This document shows positions 1-7,576 of a stretch of 39,299 nucleotides of DNA, one piece after another (the first letter of the stretch is position 1; each line of letters starts with the position of its first letter). The DNA is from M55B177 sp034722275. GTDB taxonomy: Bacteria; Chloroflexota; Dehalococcoidia; GIF9; AB-539-J10. Both the position numbers and the translations under genes were made by a program. The notes below the pieces were generated by a model that worked only from the letters and a program-made list of their open reading frames with translations, ran no database searches and was not told where the DNA came from. The stretch covers positions 1 to 39,299 of the forward strand of contig JAYENW010000013.1 in assembly GCA_034722275.1 (NCBI GenBank), written 5' to 3'.

Positions 1-36
1 GGCAATGCTCTCACCAACGGCTTCCAGTATCTCCAT
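1..36 (-). CDS. 5' end of an unidentified minus-strand gene (partial)
   Basis: Twelve codons are visible before the window edge, reading MEILEAVGESIA on the minus strand. An AGGA ribosome-binding-like sequence lies a few bases upstream of the ATG at 36. The frame is open further upstream to a TAA at about 73-75, but no other start codon occurs there. Too little is present to name the product. It would be divergent from the M48 protease gene. Confidence 0.35.
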   Translation of the reverse strand, partial: MEILEAVGESIA

Positions 37-92
37 AACGTTCCTGTGAGTAAAGCCGGGATAGAGTTTTCCTTATCTACATTATAAGCCTT

Positions 93-121
93 TTAAGAAA
101 TTGTGACTCCAATGATAAAAT
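93..121 (+). promoter_or_regulatory. Possible promoter of the M48 protease gene
   Basis: TTAAGA at 93-98 and TAAAAT at 116-121 are separated by 17 bases, and TGA directly before TAAAAT makes an extended -10. Transcription would start near 128, only about 11 bases before the ATG at 139, which has no Shine-Dalgarno sequence. Assigned by eye only. Confidence 0.3.
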
Positions 122-138
122 AGCACTGTAAATAAACA

Positions 139-1407
139 ATGGTGAACTGCTTTTTCATCATAATTCTCACTGCCCTTATCTTGGATTTTGTGCTGCACCT
201 GGTTGCCAATCTTCTGAACCTCAAGGCACTCAGGCTGGAATTGCCTGCCGAGCTTGAAGGGATATACAAGCCTGAGGATTACCGCAACTCTCAGGAATAC
301 ACGCGTGTAACGACGCATTTCGACATCATTGAAAACGCCTGCATGCTGTGTGTTCTACTCGCTTTCTGGTTTGCCGGCGGCTTCAACTACTTCGACCAGT
401 TCGTTAGAGGGTGGGGGTTCCCTCTCCTTGTGAACGGCTTGCTGTATATTGGCATACTGCTGCTGGCATACAGCCTGCTGGGACTGCCCTTCAGCATTTA
501 CAGCACGTTCGTAATCGAGGAACGTTTCGGCTTCAACCGAACCACACGGCGCACATTTTTGCTGGACCATATCAAGGCACTCAGCCTGACGGTGCTTCTG
601 GGAGGCTCGCTGCTGGCTGGCATTCTGGCTCTCTTTGAATATGCTGGCCTCTATGCCTGGTTGTACTGCTGGGCAGCCATTGCCGTGTTCTTTCTGGTGA
701 TGCAGTTTGTTGCCCCGACATGGATCATGCCTTTGTTCAACAAATTCACGCCGCTGGAGCCTGGGGAATTGAAAGAGGCTGTTCTCAGCTATGCCGCTTC
801 GGTCAATTTCCCTGTCAAGAACGTTTCCGTGATGGATGGCTCGAAACGCTCTGGCAAGTCTAATGCCTTCTTCACCGGGTTTGGCCACAACAAGCGCATC
901 GTCTTCCTTGATACCCTGATTGAAAAACACACGGTGCCTGAGCTGGTAGCCGTGCTGGCACATGAAACAGGGCATTACAAGAAGAAGCACATCCTTCAAG
1001 GGATGGTAATCAGCATATTGCACGCGGGTCTTGTCCTTTTCCTGCTGTCGCTCTTTGTGGGCAGCCCTGGCCTGTACCAGGTTTTCTATATGGAGCAGCA
1101 GTCCATTTATTCTGGACTGCTCTTCTTTGGCTTGCTCTACACTCCAATAGAACTCCTGCTCTCAATGGTTCTGCAGAAGGTTTCCCGGGAAAACGAGTAC
1201 CAGGCCGACCGCTACGCTGCTGAGACTATCACCGAGCCAGGCAGCCTCATTGAGGCACTGAAAAAACTTTCCGCCAGCAACCTCTCCAATCTGTCTCCAC
1301 ATCCCTTCTATGTTTTCCTGAACTACTCGCACCCGACGCTGCTTGAACGTGTGCGCACCATCCAGCAATGTTATCTGAATTCAAGGAAGGGTGCCTTGAA
1401 ATGCTGA
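139..1407 (+). CDS. M48-family (Ste24/CAAX-prenyl-protease type) membrane zinc metallopeptidase
   Basis: A 422-residue integral membrane protease. The zinc motif HETGH is at residues 275-279 and the third ligand is probably Glu353 in SRENEYQAD, both standard for peptidase family M48. Several hydrophobic segments precede the catalytic part (about residues 3-20, 65-85, 95-120, 148-200), and more follow at about 288-345. The length and the N-terminal M48_N-like region match Ste24-type enzymes, which cleave membrane-associated peptides; bacterial substrates are mostly unknown. The stop overlaps the start of the following DUF401 gene, so the two were probably co-translated. No good ribosome-binding site precedes the chosen ATG, and a short leader is likely. 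Confidence 0.9.
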   Translation: MVNCFFIIILTALILDFVLHLVANLLNLKALRLELPAELEGIYKPEDYRNSQEYTRVTTHFDIIENACMLCVLLAFWFAGGFNYFDQFVRGWGFPLLVNGLLYIGILLLAYSLLGLPFSIYSTFVIEERFGFNRTTRRTFLLDHIKALSLTVLLGGSLLAGILALFEYAGLYAWLYCWAAIAVFFLVMQFVAPTWIMPLFNKFTPLEPGELKEAVLSYAASVNFPVKNVSVMDGSKRSGKSNAFFTGFGHNKRIVFLDTLIEKHTVPELVAVLAHETGHYKKKHILQGMVISILHAGLVLFLLSLFVGSPGLYQVFYMEQQSIYSGLLFFGLLYTPIELLLSMVLQKVSRENEYQADRYAAETITEPGSLIEALKKLSASNLSNLSPHPFYVFLNYSHPTLLERVRTIQQCYLNSRKGALKC

Positions 1408-2616
1408 GCCCTTCCCTGGCTTTACTGATATCCATCGCTGCACTTCTGATTCTCCTGCGGGTAAAACTCCATCCCGGCTTGGCTATCTTCGCAGGAAGCC
1501 TCACCCTTTCGCTGATGGTTCTGCCGCTGCACTCACTGCCAAGCCTTATGCTACCCAGACTTTACTGGAGCATCAGACTCTTAAACTGCTGGCAATAATT
1601 GTATGCACCTTGACCTTAAGTCAACTGATGGAGGTTAAAGGCTTGCTGGCAAGACTGGCAGCCACGAAGGAGAGAATAGGCTCCAAGCTTGCCATGTACC
1701 TGACTCCGGCGGTAATAGGGCTGGTTCCCATGCCGGCTGGAGCTCTGGTTTCAGCTACCGCTTTAGGGGATTTGGTCAAAAGAATGGGATTGACCCCGGA
1801 ACAGGCCACATTCATAAATTACTGGTTCCGGCATATATGGGAATATTCCTTGCCGGTATATCCCACTATTATAATGGCCAGCGTACTCCTGTCGGTTCCA
1901 CTTTCTTCTGTGGTGATAACACTTCTGCCGATGACGGCCCTGGCCATTGCGCTGGGAACCCTCGTTAGTTCCCGGATGCTGAAGAAGACTCCACAAACAA
2001 AGGAGAAACCCTCAAGGAATGTAAGGAATGTCGGGCATGATTTTCTAAGAGCTTCCTGGCCAATTCTTTTACTCGTGGCGCTAATTTTGCTGGGGGTGGA
2101 TGCCGTGATAGCTTTCCCTGCTACACTGGCCCTCTTCACTCTGCAGCAAAGAGCTAAATGGCCGGAATTGAAAAAGGACTTCAACTATGGGTTGGATCCC
2201 AAAATCTTGCTCTTGATGTATTCCGTAATGCTATATAAGGCGACAATAGAAAGCTCCGGCACTGCCGGTACTCTTTTTTTTCAGATATGCAAGCTATAGG
2301 ACTGCCGGCATTAGCCATCCTCGCAGTACTGCCCCTGCTGATGGGTTTTGCTACCGGGGTCGGCATGGCATATGTTAGTATCGCCCTCCCACTATTGATT
2401 CCTTTCATCGCCCCGGCTCTAGAAGTGAATAGCTATGCTCTGCTGCTGGCTTATACCAGCGGGGAGGTGGGGCTTCTTCTCTCGCCGGTCCATCTTTGCC
2501 TTATACTCTCAGCGGAGTACTTCAAAGCCAACTTAGCCAGAGTGTATAAGTATCTGCTGCCTCCCCTCCTGGCGATAGAGGCTATCGCAGTGTTAATTTA
2601 TTTCATAGCAGCCTGA
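1401..2616 (+). pseudogene. DUF401-family membrane protein gene, disrupted by two frameshifts
   Basis: Three consecutive reading frames encode successive parts of one polytopic membrane protein of about 400 residues that resembles DUF401. Part one starts at the ATG at 1401, overlapping the protease stop. Continuity needs a -1 shift near 1540-1555, where the new frame reads YATQTLLEHQTLKLLAII and runs into the second part. A second -1 shift is needed at a run of eight T at 2274-2281; nine T would restore the frame into SDMQAIGLP. The last part ends at 2616. The protein sequence itself is well preserved, so this is either a recent pseudogene or two sequence errors. Programmed slippage at the T run is possible but would not explain the first shift. 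The family is poorly characterised; a permease-like role is only a guess. Confidence 0.7.
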
Positions 2617-2657
2617 GCGCTTTGAACATTCATTAAAAGGCCAATTTCTCCCAATCT

Positions 2658-2687
2658 TTCACCATTCATAACGCAATGGTTTATAAT
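2658..2687 (+). promoter_or_regulatory. Promoter with inverted repeat in the spacer, before the HD-domain gene
   Basis: TTCACC (2658-2663) and a perfect TATAAT (2682-2687) are 18 bases apart. ACCATT (2661-2666) and AATGGT (2675-2680) form a 6-bp inverted repeat that overlaps the -35 and fills the spacer, a plausible repressor site. A strong AAGGAGG precedes the start codon at 2728. Confidence 0.45.
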
Positions 2688-2727
2688 CTAGATTCACCGC
2701 TAAAAACATAAGTAAGGAGGCAGCGAA

Positions 2728-3294
2728 ATGCAGGAACACACACCGACATACGATGAAGCATTGTCACTTCTCAGGGAATTCAACCAGAATGAGAGCCTGC
2801 TGAAACATGCTTATTCAGTTGAGGGAGCGATGCGCTACATAGCACGCAAAATGGGCCAGGATGAGGGGAAGTGGGGGATAGTTGGGCTGATACATGATTT
2901 GGACTATGAACGCTTTCCAGAGCAGCATTGTAAGAAGTCACGAGAGATACTGGAGGAGCGAGGTTGGCCACAGGAATACATACGGGCGGTTGTCTCTCAT
3001 GGCTGGGGACTATGCAGCGATGTTGAGCCGAAAACCAACATGGAGAAGACTCTGTATGCTGTTGATGAGCTGACCGGGCTTATCACAGCGGTAGCCTTAA
3101 TCCGACCATCCAAGAGTGTGTCTGACCTGGAGGCAAAGTCAGTGATGAAGAAATGGAAGGATAAGTCTTTTGCTGCTGGCGTGAACCGCCAGGTGATTGA
3201 AAAGGGAGCGTCGCTGTTGGGGGTAGAGTTAAGAGACCTGGTCACCGATGTCATCATGGGGATGCGCGAAGTGAAGGACAAAATAGGGCTCTAG
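2728..3294 (+). CDS. HD-domain (HDIG-type) phosphohydrolase-like protein
   Basis: A 188-residue soluble protein of the HD superfamily. The expected metal ligands are visible: His27 (KHAYSVE), His56-Asp57 (LIHDLDY), His91 (VVSHGWG) and Asp113 (AVDELTG). Proteins of this kind hydrolyse phosphate esters of nucleotides or related compounds, but this subgroup has no assigned substrate that I know of. The AAGGAGG ribosome-binding site eight bases before the ATG fixes the start. It stands alone with its own promoter. Confidence 0.85.
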   Translation: MQEHTPTYDEALSLLREFNQNESLLKHAYSVEGAMRYIARKMGQDEGKWGIVGLIHDLDYERFPEQHCKKSREILEERGWPQEYIRAVVSHGWGLCSDVEPKTNMEKTLYAVDELTGLITAVALIRPSKSVSDLEAKSVMKKWKDKSFAAGVNRQVIEKGASLLGVELRDLVTDVIMGMREVKDKIGL

Positions 3295-3343
3295 CCTTAG
3301 AACCACCTATTATTTACATGTGGCCAGAGCTTATAACATCAGC

Positions 3344-3363
3344 GGGGGCAGAGTTCACCCCCC
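3344..3363. other. G/C hairpin downstream of the HD-domain gene
   Basis: GGGGG (3344-3348) and CCCCCC (3358-3363) can pair around a 9-base loop. A second imperfect hairpin follows at about 3374-3393 (GGTTCCC with GGGAATCC). Neither is followed by a clear T run, so a terminator role is uncertain. Nothing else was recognised between 3295 and 3496. Confidence 0.25.
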
Positions 3364-3496
3364 TTACATTTCATGTTGGTTCCCCGGAGGGAATCCTTTG
3401 CCGCAATGCTAAAAAAATACTTTTTGACGGTTGAAATCTAAAGAAATCAAACTTTCGCAGTGAGCACCAGTTTATTTACTGGATCTCTTACGAGAC

Positions 3497-3712
3497 TTAT
3501 TTCTCACCTCCGTACTTGAAAGATACCCTCACCTTTGCGCGGTAGCTGAAAACCTTGCCGTTCTCAATCTGCATGTCCAGTTCAACGATCTCAGCAACAC
3601 GCAGATCTCGCAGTGTCTTCGAAGCCATCTCCACCGCACTGGCGGCCGCCTTCTCCCAGGACTCAGGACTGGTCCCCACTAACTCAATCATCTTGTAGAC
3701 ACTATCTGCCAT
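3497..3712 (-). CDS. Dodecin-family small flavin-binding protein
   Basis: A 71-residue protein starting MADSVYKMIELVGTSPES, closely matching the dodecin pattern of a first strand, one helix and two further strands (SWEKAAASAVEMASKTL, then VAEIVELDMQIENGKV and YRAKVRVSFKY). Dodecins form hollow dodecamers that store or buffer flavins in bacteria and archaea. The ATG at 3712 was chosen over an upstream start because AAGGAGGGA precedes it at good spacing and the dodecin fold begins there. The divergent neighbour is the DUF350 gene. Confidence 0.85.
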   Translation of the reverse strand: MADSVYKMIELVGTSPESWEKAAASAVEMASKTLRDLRVAEIVELDMQIENGKVFSYRAKVRVSFKYGGEK

Positions 3713-3799
3713 ATCTCCCTCCTTTTGCCAAACAAACCTCTTTAATCCGAGAGGCATTTCGATGATATGTTAGCATTTCCACTGGCTGCTAGTCAATAA

Positions 3800-3819
3800 A
3801 TTAAAGCGCCTACTTTAAT
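3800..3819. promoter_or_regulatory. Inverted repeat between the dodecin and DUF350 genes
   Basis: ATTAAAG (3800-3806) and CTTTAAT (3813-3819) form a perfect 7-bp inverted repeat with a 6-base centre. It lies in the 196-base divergent intergenic region, upstream of both genes, and could be a regulator site. No function is known. Confidence 0.3.
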
Positions 3820-3848
3820 AGCCTTTCGCCGCTAACTCGTCTCAAAGC

Positions 3849-3877
3849 TTGCCAGCCAATCGGGCTTATGCTAGGCT
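3849..3877 (+). promoter_or_regulatory. Possible promoter of the DUF350-transglutaminase pair
   Basis: TTGCCA (3849-3854), a 17-base spacer and TAGGCT (3872-3877), with TGC directly before the latter as an extended -10. A GGAGAT ribosome-binding site follows at 3895-3900, ahead of the ATG at 3909. Confidence 0.4.
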
Positions 3878-3908
3878 TTGCTAACTGAGGTGTTGGAGAT
3901 AGTGACAT

Positions 3909-4394
3909 ATGTTTGAGCTGGGTCCCACTGCCAGCTTCCATGTAGTTGTGCTACTCTGGGTAGCCAGGACTATCATTCTGGCCTTCATCTGTGCCTTTCT
4001 AGCCTGGCTTGGCATCAGGGTCTTGGATGCACTCACCCCACATATTCATGAACGAGAAAGTATCGGAGAAAACCCGGTTTCGGTGGGATTGTTTATCGCT
4101 GGCTTTTTCATCCTGATGGGTTTAGTCATCCATGGAACGATAACCGGGCCGGTCATTGTTGGTGGTGGGCTCTTAGAAAGCCTGTTCGATGTTAGAAGGC
4201 TGGGACTGATAGCCGTCAGCTTTCTGGTGAGCCTTCTTTTGGGAATAGCTCTATTTCATATTATAGACAAACTGACGCCAAAGATACCCTTCATGAGCAT
4301 TAGGGAAAACCCTATCGCCGTAGGAATCTATGTGTTCGGCTATCTGGTATTCTTTGGCTTAATAATACACGCTGCTCTGACCACACCGCTATAA
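3909..4394 (+). CDS. DUF350-family (UPF0719) membrane protein
   Basis: A 161-residue protein with four hydrophobic segments, arranged as two similar halves. Each half has a helix, then D-x-LTP..I, then ENPxxVG, then a second helix (LDALTPHIHERESIGENPVSVG and IDKLTPKIPFMSIRENPIAVG with their flanking helices). This duplicated layout is typical of DUF350 inner-membrane proteins, whose function is not established. It is followed 10 bases later by a secreted transglutaminase-like protein, so the two probably form an operon and may act together at the membrane. Confidence 0.8.
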   Translation: MFELGPTASFHVVVLLWVARTIILAFICAFLAWLGIRVLDALTPHIHERESIGENPVSVGLFIAGFFILMGLVIHGTITGPVIVGGGLLESLFDVRRLGLIAVSFLVSLLLGIALFHIIDKLTPKIPFMSIRENPIAVGIYVFGYLVFFGLIIHAALTTPL

Positions 4395-4404
4395 GAGGGT
4401 CATA

Positions 4405-5226
4405 ATGAAATTGCAACAAAGCATCCTTATTTCGGTAGCAGTAATTTTAGCATTGGTAATACCAGCCTACGCCCTGGCTAATCCATCCAAGCATCTTTAT
4501 GGAGAGGAGGGGCAGGTCTTCGATGATTGGGATGTGTGTCGAACTCGGTGTAGCGGCCAGGACGGTTTCTTCCAGGTCTTCTCCAAAACAGAATTTCGCC
4601 CCGTCATCGCCTTTGAGAGTCTGGGAGGAAACGCTGATGAAGCATACCGCCTTGGTCAGGGATTTGCCCAGGATTACCCTGACCTCTGCCAACGGGCGGA
4701 GAAAGTCTTCGCCTTTGCCCGTGATAAGATCAGATATAGCTCTGATGCCAACCAGTTCGGCTTCAAGGAGTTTGCTCAGAACGCCGATGAAGTGGCAGTC
4801 GCGATCGAAGAGAAAGGCTTCACCTACGGTGACTGTGAGGATTACGCTATTTTGCTTGCCGTGATGTATAAGGGAGCGGGTTATCGCTCGGCTATAGTAT
4901 TGGCGCCGGGGCATGCGGCAACATTAGTACACCTGCTAGAATATAAAAGAGCCAATCAGAGCCTATCTCTTGACGGTGAGCCTGGCTGGATTTGGGCTGA
5001 GGCCACCGGGGGAAACAACTATTTAGGGTGGATGCCGGAGCAATATATGGGAACCCAGCTAGCAGTTTATGAGGTCAGTGGCGAGGCTATAACTGCGCAG
5101 GAACCGCCTGACAAGCATCCCATCACAGTGACACAAAAGGGCGGCGGTGCTGGAGTTCAAATATCACCATTTTTCGGCGTAATCGCCCTGATGTGGTTGC
5201 TTCCCCTGTTTCGAAGGCGGCGCTGA
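4405..5226 (+). CDS. Exported transglutaminase-like protein with a C-terminal membrane/basic tail
   Basis: A 273-residue protein. Residues 1-25 form a signal peptide ending near AYA-LA. The core holds a transglutaminase-like Cys site in YGDCEDYA (about residues 146-153) and a candidate catalytic His in PGHAATL. GWIWAEATGG then resembles the third conserved block. Such folds act as cysteine proteases or amide-transfer enzymes. The tail is a GGGAG-like segment, a hydrophobic stretch of about 17 residues and RRRR at the very end, which looks like a C-terminal sorting tail. Which sorting system would use it cannot be told from this window. It follows the DUF350 gene by 10 bases. Confidence 0.75.
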   Translation: MKLQQSILISVAVILALVIPAYALANPSKHLYGEEGQVFDDWDVCRTRCSGQDGFFQVFSKTEFRPVIAFESLGGNADEAYRLGQGFAQDYPDLCQRAEKVFAFARDKIRYSSDANQFGFKEFAQNADEVAVAIEEKGFTYGDCEDYAILLAVMYKGAGYRSAIVLAPGHAATLVHLLEYKRANQSLSLDGEPGWIWAEATGGNNYLGWMPEQYMGTQLAVYEVSGEAITAQEPPDKHPITVTQKGGGAGVQISPFFGVIALMWLLPLFRRRR

Positions 5227-5328
5227 ACCATGCATCAGAATATATCCTGACTCCCTTCCACTCATACTGGAGATTGTTCCGGCTCCTGTGCTAAGATGTT
5301 GCCAACGGATTTGAGAGGAGCCAGCCTG

Positions 5329-5736
5329 TTGTTTAAGAAAGTTCATATATTCAGAGTCAAACCGGGCAGAGAACTGCTCAGCGAGATAAGCCGCTATTGC
5401 GGCCAGCACAGCATCTCTTCAGGTGTGGTTATGGGCATTATCGGCTCGGTAGAGCGCGCCCAACTCAATTTCTTGATGGAACTGCCGGGGAAATACGACA
5501 GTGTCGACTACCGCGGCCCGCTGGAGATTGTCTCTGCGCAGGGCTCAGTGGCACTGAAGGATGATAACCTTATCATTCATATACATATCCAACTTTCAGG
5601 AAAGGATATCTGCCGCGGAGGGCATCTTGCCAAGGCAACAGTGTTCTCCACTGCCGAAGTCACCATAGGGGAACTTGACCACCAGCTCCAGCGCCAGCTT
5701 GACAGCTACACTGGCCTTAATGAATTGCTTGATTAA
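5329..5736 (+). CDS. PPC/DUF296-domain protein (predicted DNA-binding)
   Basis: A 135-residue single-domain protein of the plant-and-prokaryote-conserved (PPC, DUF296) family. Typical features are VVMGIIGSVERAQL near the start and the conserved GGHLAKATVFSTAEVTIGEL block near the end. Plant versions bind AT-rich DNA. Bacterial versions form trimers, and their role is not settled. A TTG start at 5329 is preferred because AGAGGAG lies eight bases ahead of it. The ATG at 5296 would add 11 residues without a ribosome-binding site. It converges on the nitroreductase gene. Confidence 0.8.
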   Translation: MFKKVHIFRVKPGRELLSEISRYCGQHSISSGVVMGIIGSVERAQLNFLMELPGKYDSVDYRGPLEIVSAQGSVALKDDNLIIHIHIQLSGKDICRGGHLAKATVFSTAEVTIGELDHQLQRQLDSYTGLNELLD

Positions 5737-5753
5737 GGCGAAACATCTCTATT

Positions 5754-6329
5754 TCAAAAAGCATTCCAGTGGAGAACCGCTTCCAGCTTCTTCTTGGGAA
5801 CATGAAGCACGCCGTCTTCGTCTTTCCAGTACCTCACGGAACCGTTGAATGGCTCCGCAAGCGGGCTTTCATCAGGATAACCCAAAGCCAGAACCAACAG
5901 AATCTCATAATTACCAGGAATGTTCAGTGTGTTTCTCACCTTATCCCTCTCCACACTGGCAAAGGGACAGGAGCCAAGACCCTCTTCCAGCGCCACAAGC
6001 ATCATGCTCTCCACCGCAGCTCCGGCATCATAAAGGGAAGCTGCGACTGCAGCATTCCGGTCCTCGAGGATGACAATGTAGGCTTTGGGTCTCTGTCCCT
6101 CGGGAGGGTCGCCCATAGGACTGATGTATGCTGCCCATTTTAAGGCGGAAACCACCTGAGGTAGCAATTGGTCATCATCGACAACAATGTATTCCAACGG
6201 CTGCATATTGGCCGCCGAAGGCACCAATCTGGCAGCATTGATACACCTCTCCAGAATTTCCCTGGGGATAGGTATATCCTTAAAGCGCCTGATTGAGCGC
6301 CGGCTGATGACTGTTTCGTAAATGCCCAT
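5754..6329 (-). CDS. Nitroreductase-family flavoprotein
   Basis: A 191-residue protein opening MGIYETVISRRSIRRFKD, the usual FMN-binding start of nitroreductases. It has the family's SAANMQPLEYIVVDD block, and EGLGSCPFASVERDKV followed by ALGYPDE near the C terminus. It would bind FMN and reduce a substrate with NAD(P)H; the substrate cannot be deduced. The frame extends upstream to 6413, but the ATG at 6329 is chosen because GGAGAA precedes it and the domain starts there. No neighbour suggests its pathway. Confidence 0.88.
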   Translation of the reverse strand: MGIYETVISRRSIRRFKDIPIPREILERCINAARLVPSAANMQPLEYIVVDDDQLLPQVVSALKWAAYISPMGDPPEGQRPKAYIVILEDRNAAVAASLYDAGAAVESMMLVALEEGLGSCPFASVERDKVRNTLNIPGNYEILLVLALGYPDESPLAEPFNGSVRYWKDEDGVLHVPKKKLEAVLHWNAF

Positions 6330-6487
6330 TTCTGATACTTCTCCAAAGCAGGATTCAAGCTTCCCTGCTTGTGGTGGCATTCTACTCTGATGCCTCTTTG
6401 GTAGCAAGAGCACCGGAAATATGGCACAGAATATACCTTTTATTGCCAGTCGCCAGCACCAGGCATTATATAATCAAATTGAGAAAT

Positions 6488-7426
6488 TCAGGCTAAAAGG
6501 GCGCCAATGAAGTCCCGCCGCCCTCGAACGAAATCCTTTACAGCCATCTGCCGCTTTCCTTCTGGCTGAACCCGACAGAGGCCCAGAACCCCTCTTTTTG
6601 TGATCACGCCAATCTCCACCGACCCGGGCAAAGCTACCACCTGGCCCACCTCACCTTCTGCTACATCACCAAGAGGGATAGCTTCAAGAATCTTGAGCCG
6701 CTTGCCCTTCCACCAGGTATAACAACCTGGCCAAGGATTGTAAGCTCTTATCCCACGGCAAAGCTCCTCAGCCGGCAGGCGCCACTCTATCTTAGCCTCC
6801 TCACTCCTTATTAGCTTGCTATAAGTGGCCTGAGACTCATCTTGAGGCTGCGGCTTAATCTTGCCCTCAATCCATTGGGGTAAAGTTTCTTCTAAAAGCT
6901 CAGCTCCCACAATGGCTAAGCGGGATGTAAGCGTTCCTGTGGTATCTTCAGAGGATACATCCTCTGCTCTTCGAGCTAGAATTGGCCCGCTGTCCACCTT
7001 TTCGTTCACCAACATGATGGTAACGCCGGCGGTTCGGTCTCCACAGAGGATGGTATGCGCTATCGGAGATGGCCCTCGGTGCCGGGGTAACAGCGAAGGA
7101 TGGACATTGAGACAACCAAATTCAGGCAGGGATAGTATTTCCCGAGGCAAGATATATCCAAACGCCGCCACTATGATAAGAGCAGGCTTGAAATCAGCCA
7201 TTCTATCTATTGCCTCCGCTGACTTCAGCGTTTCTGGCTGGATAACGGGGATATTATTTTCTACAGCCACCTTTTTTACCGGAGGGGCAACTACCTTACG
7301 CCCCCTGCCTGCCTGCTTATCAGGCTGAGTATATGCAGCAACGACATCATAAGGGCTATGAAGCAAAGATACCAGAATGGGCACGGCAAAGTCTGGAGTC
7401 CCCATGAAAACAAGCCGACTGGACAT
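6488..7426 (-). CDS. fmt: Methionyl-tRNA formyltransferase
   Basis: A 312-residue enzyme that formylates initiator Met-tRNA using 10-formyltetrahydrofolate. It starts MSSRLVFMGTPDFAVPIL. The formyltransferase catalytic residues are present: Asn and His in CLNVHPSLLPRHRG and Asp in VDSGPIL. The C-terminal tRNA-binding domain includes RAYNPWPGCYTWW. Length is normal. It is divergent from dnaA, with about 150 bases between. No def (peptide deformylase) gene is adjacent. Confidence 0.96.
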   Translation of the reverse strand: MSSRLVFMGTPDFAVPILVSLLHSPYDVVAAYTQPDKQAGRGRKVVAPPVKKVAVENNIPVIQPETLKSAEAIDRMADFKPALIIVAAFGYILPREILSLPEFGCLNVHPSLLPRHRGPSPIAHTILCGDRTAGVTIMLVNEKVDSGPILARRAEDVSSEDTTGTLTSRLAIVGAELLEETLPQWIEGKIKPQPQDESQATYSKLIRSEEAKIEWRLPAEELCRGIRAYNPWPGCYTWWKGKRLKILEAIPLGDVAEGEVGQVVALPGSVEIGVITKRGVLGLCRVQPEGKRQMAVKDFVRGRRDFIGALLA

Positions 7427-7576
7427 AAAAACATTTTGGAACTTTTTCTGCCATTATGTCAAAGATTGCCTAGAGAACTTCAAAAATGAAAGGCTAAAAT
7501 AATGACTGTTGGTTCCATCTAGTGATCGCCTTTTTTACCATCCTACGGTTTAAATAAAATCATAATTGGAGGGGAA

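Noticed and set aside
355..1023. Long antisense open frame opposite the M48 protease gene
   Set aside because: It is a shadow of the coding strand: the plus-strand frame has clear M48 motifs, while this one has no recognisable domain and no ribosome-binding site.
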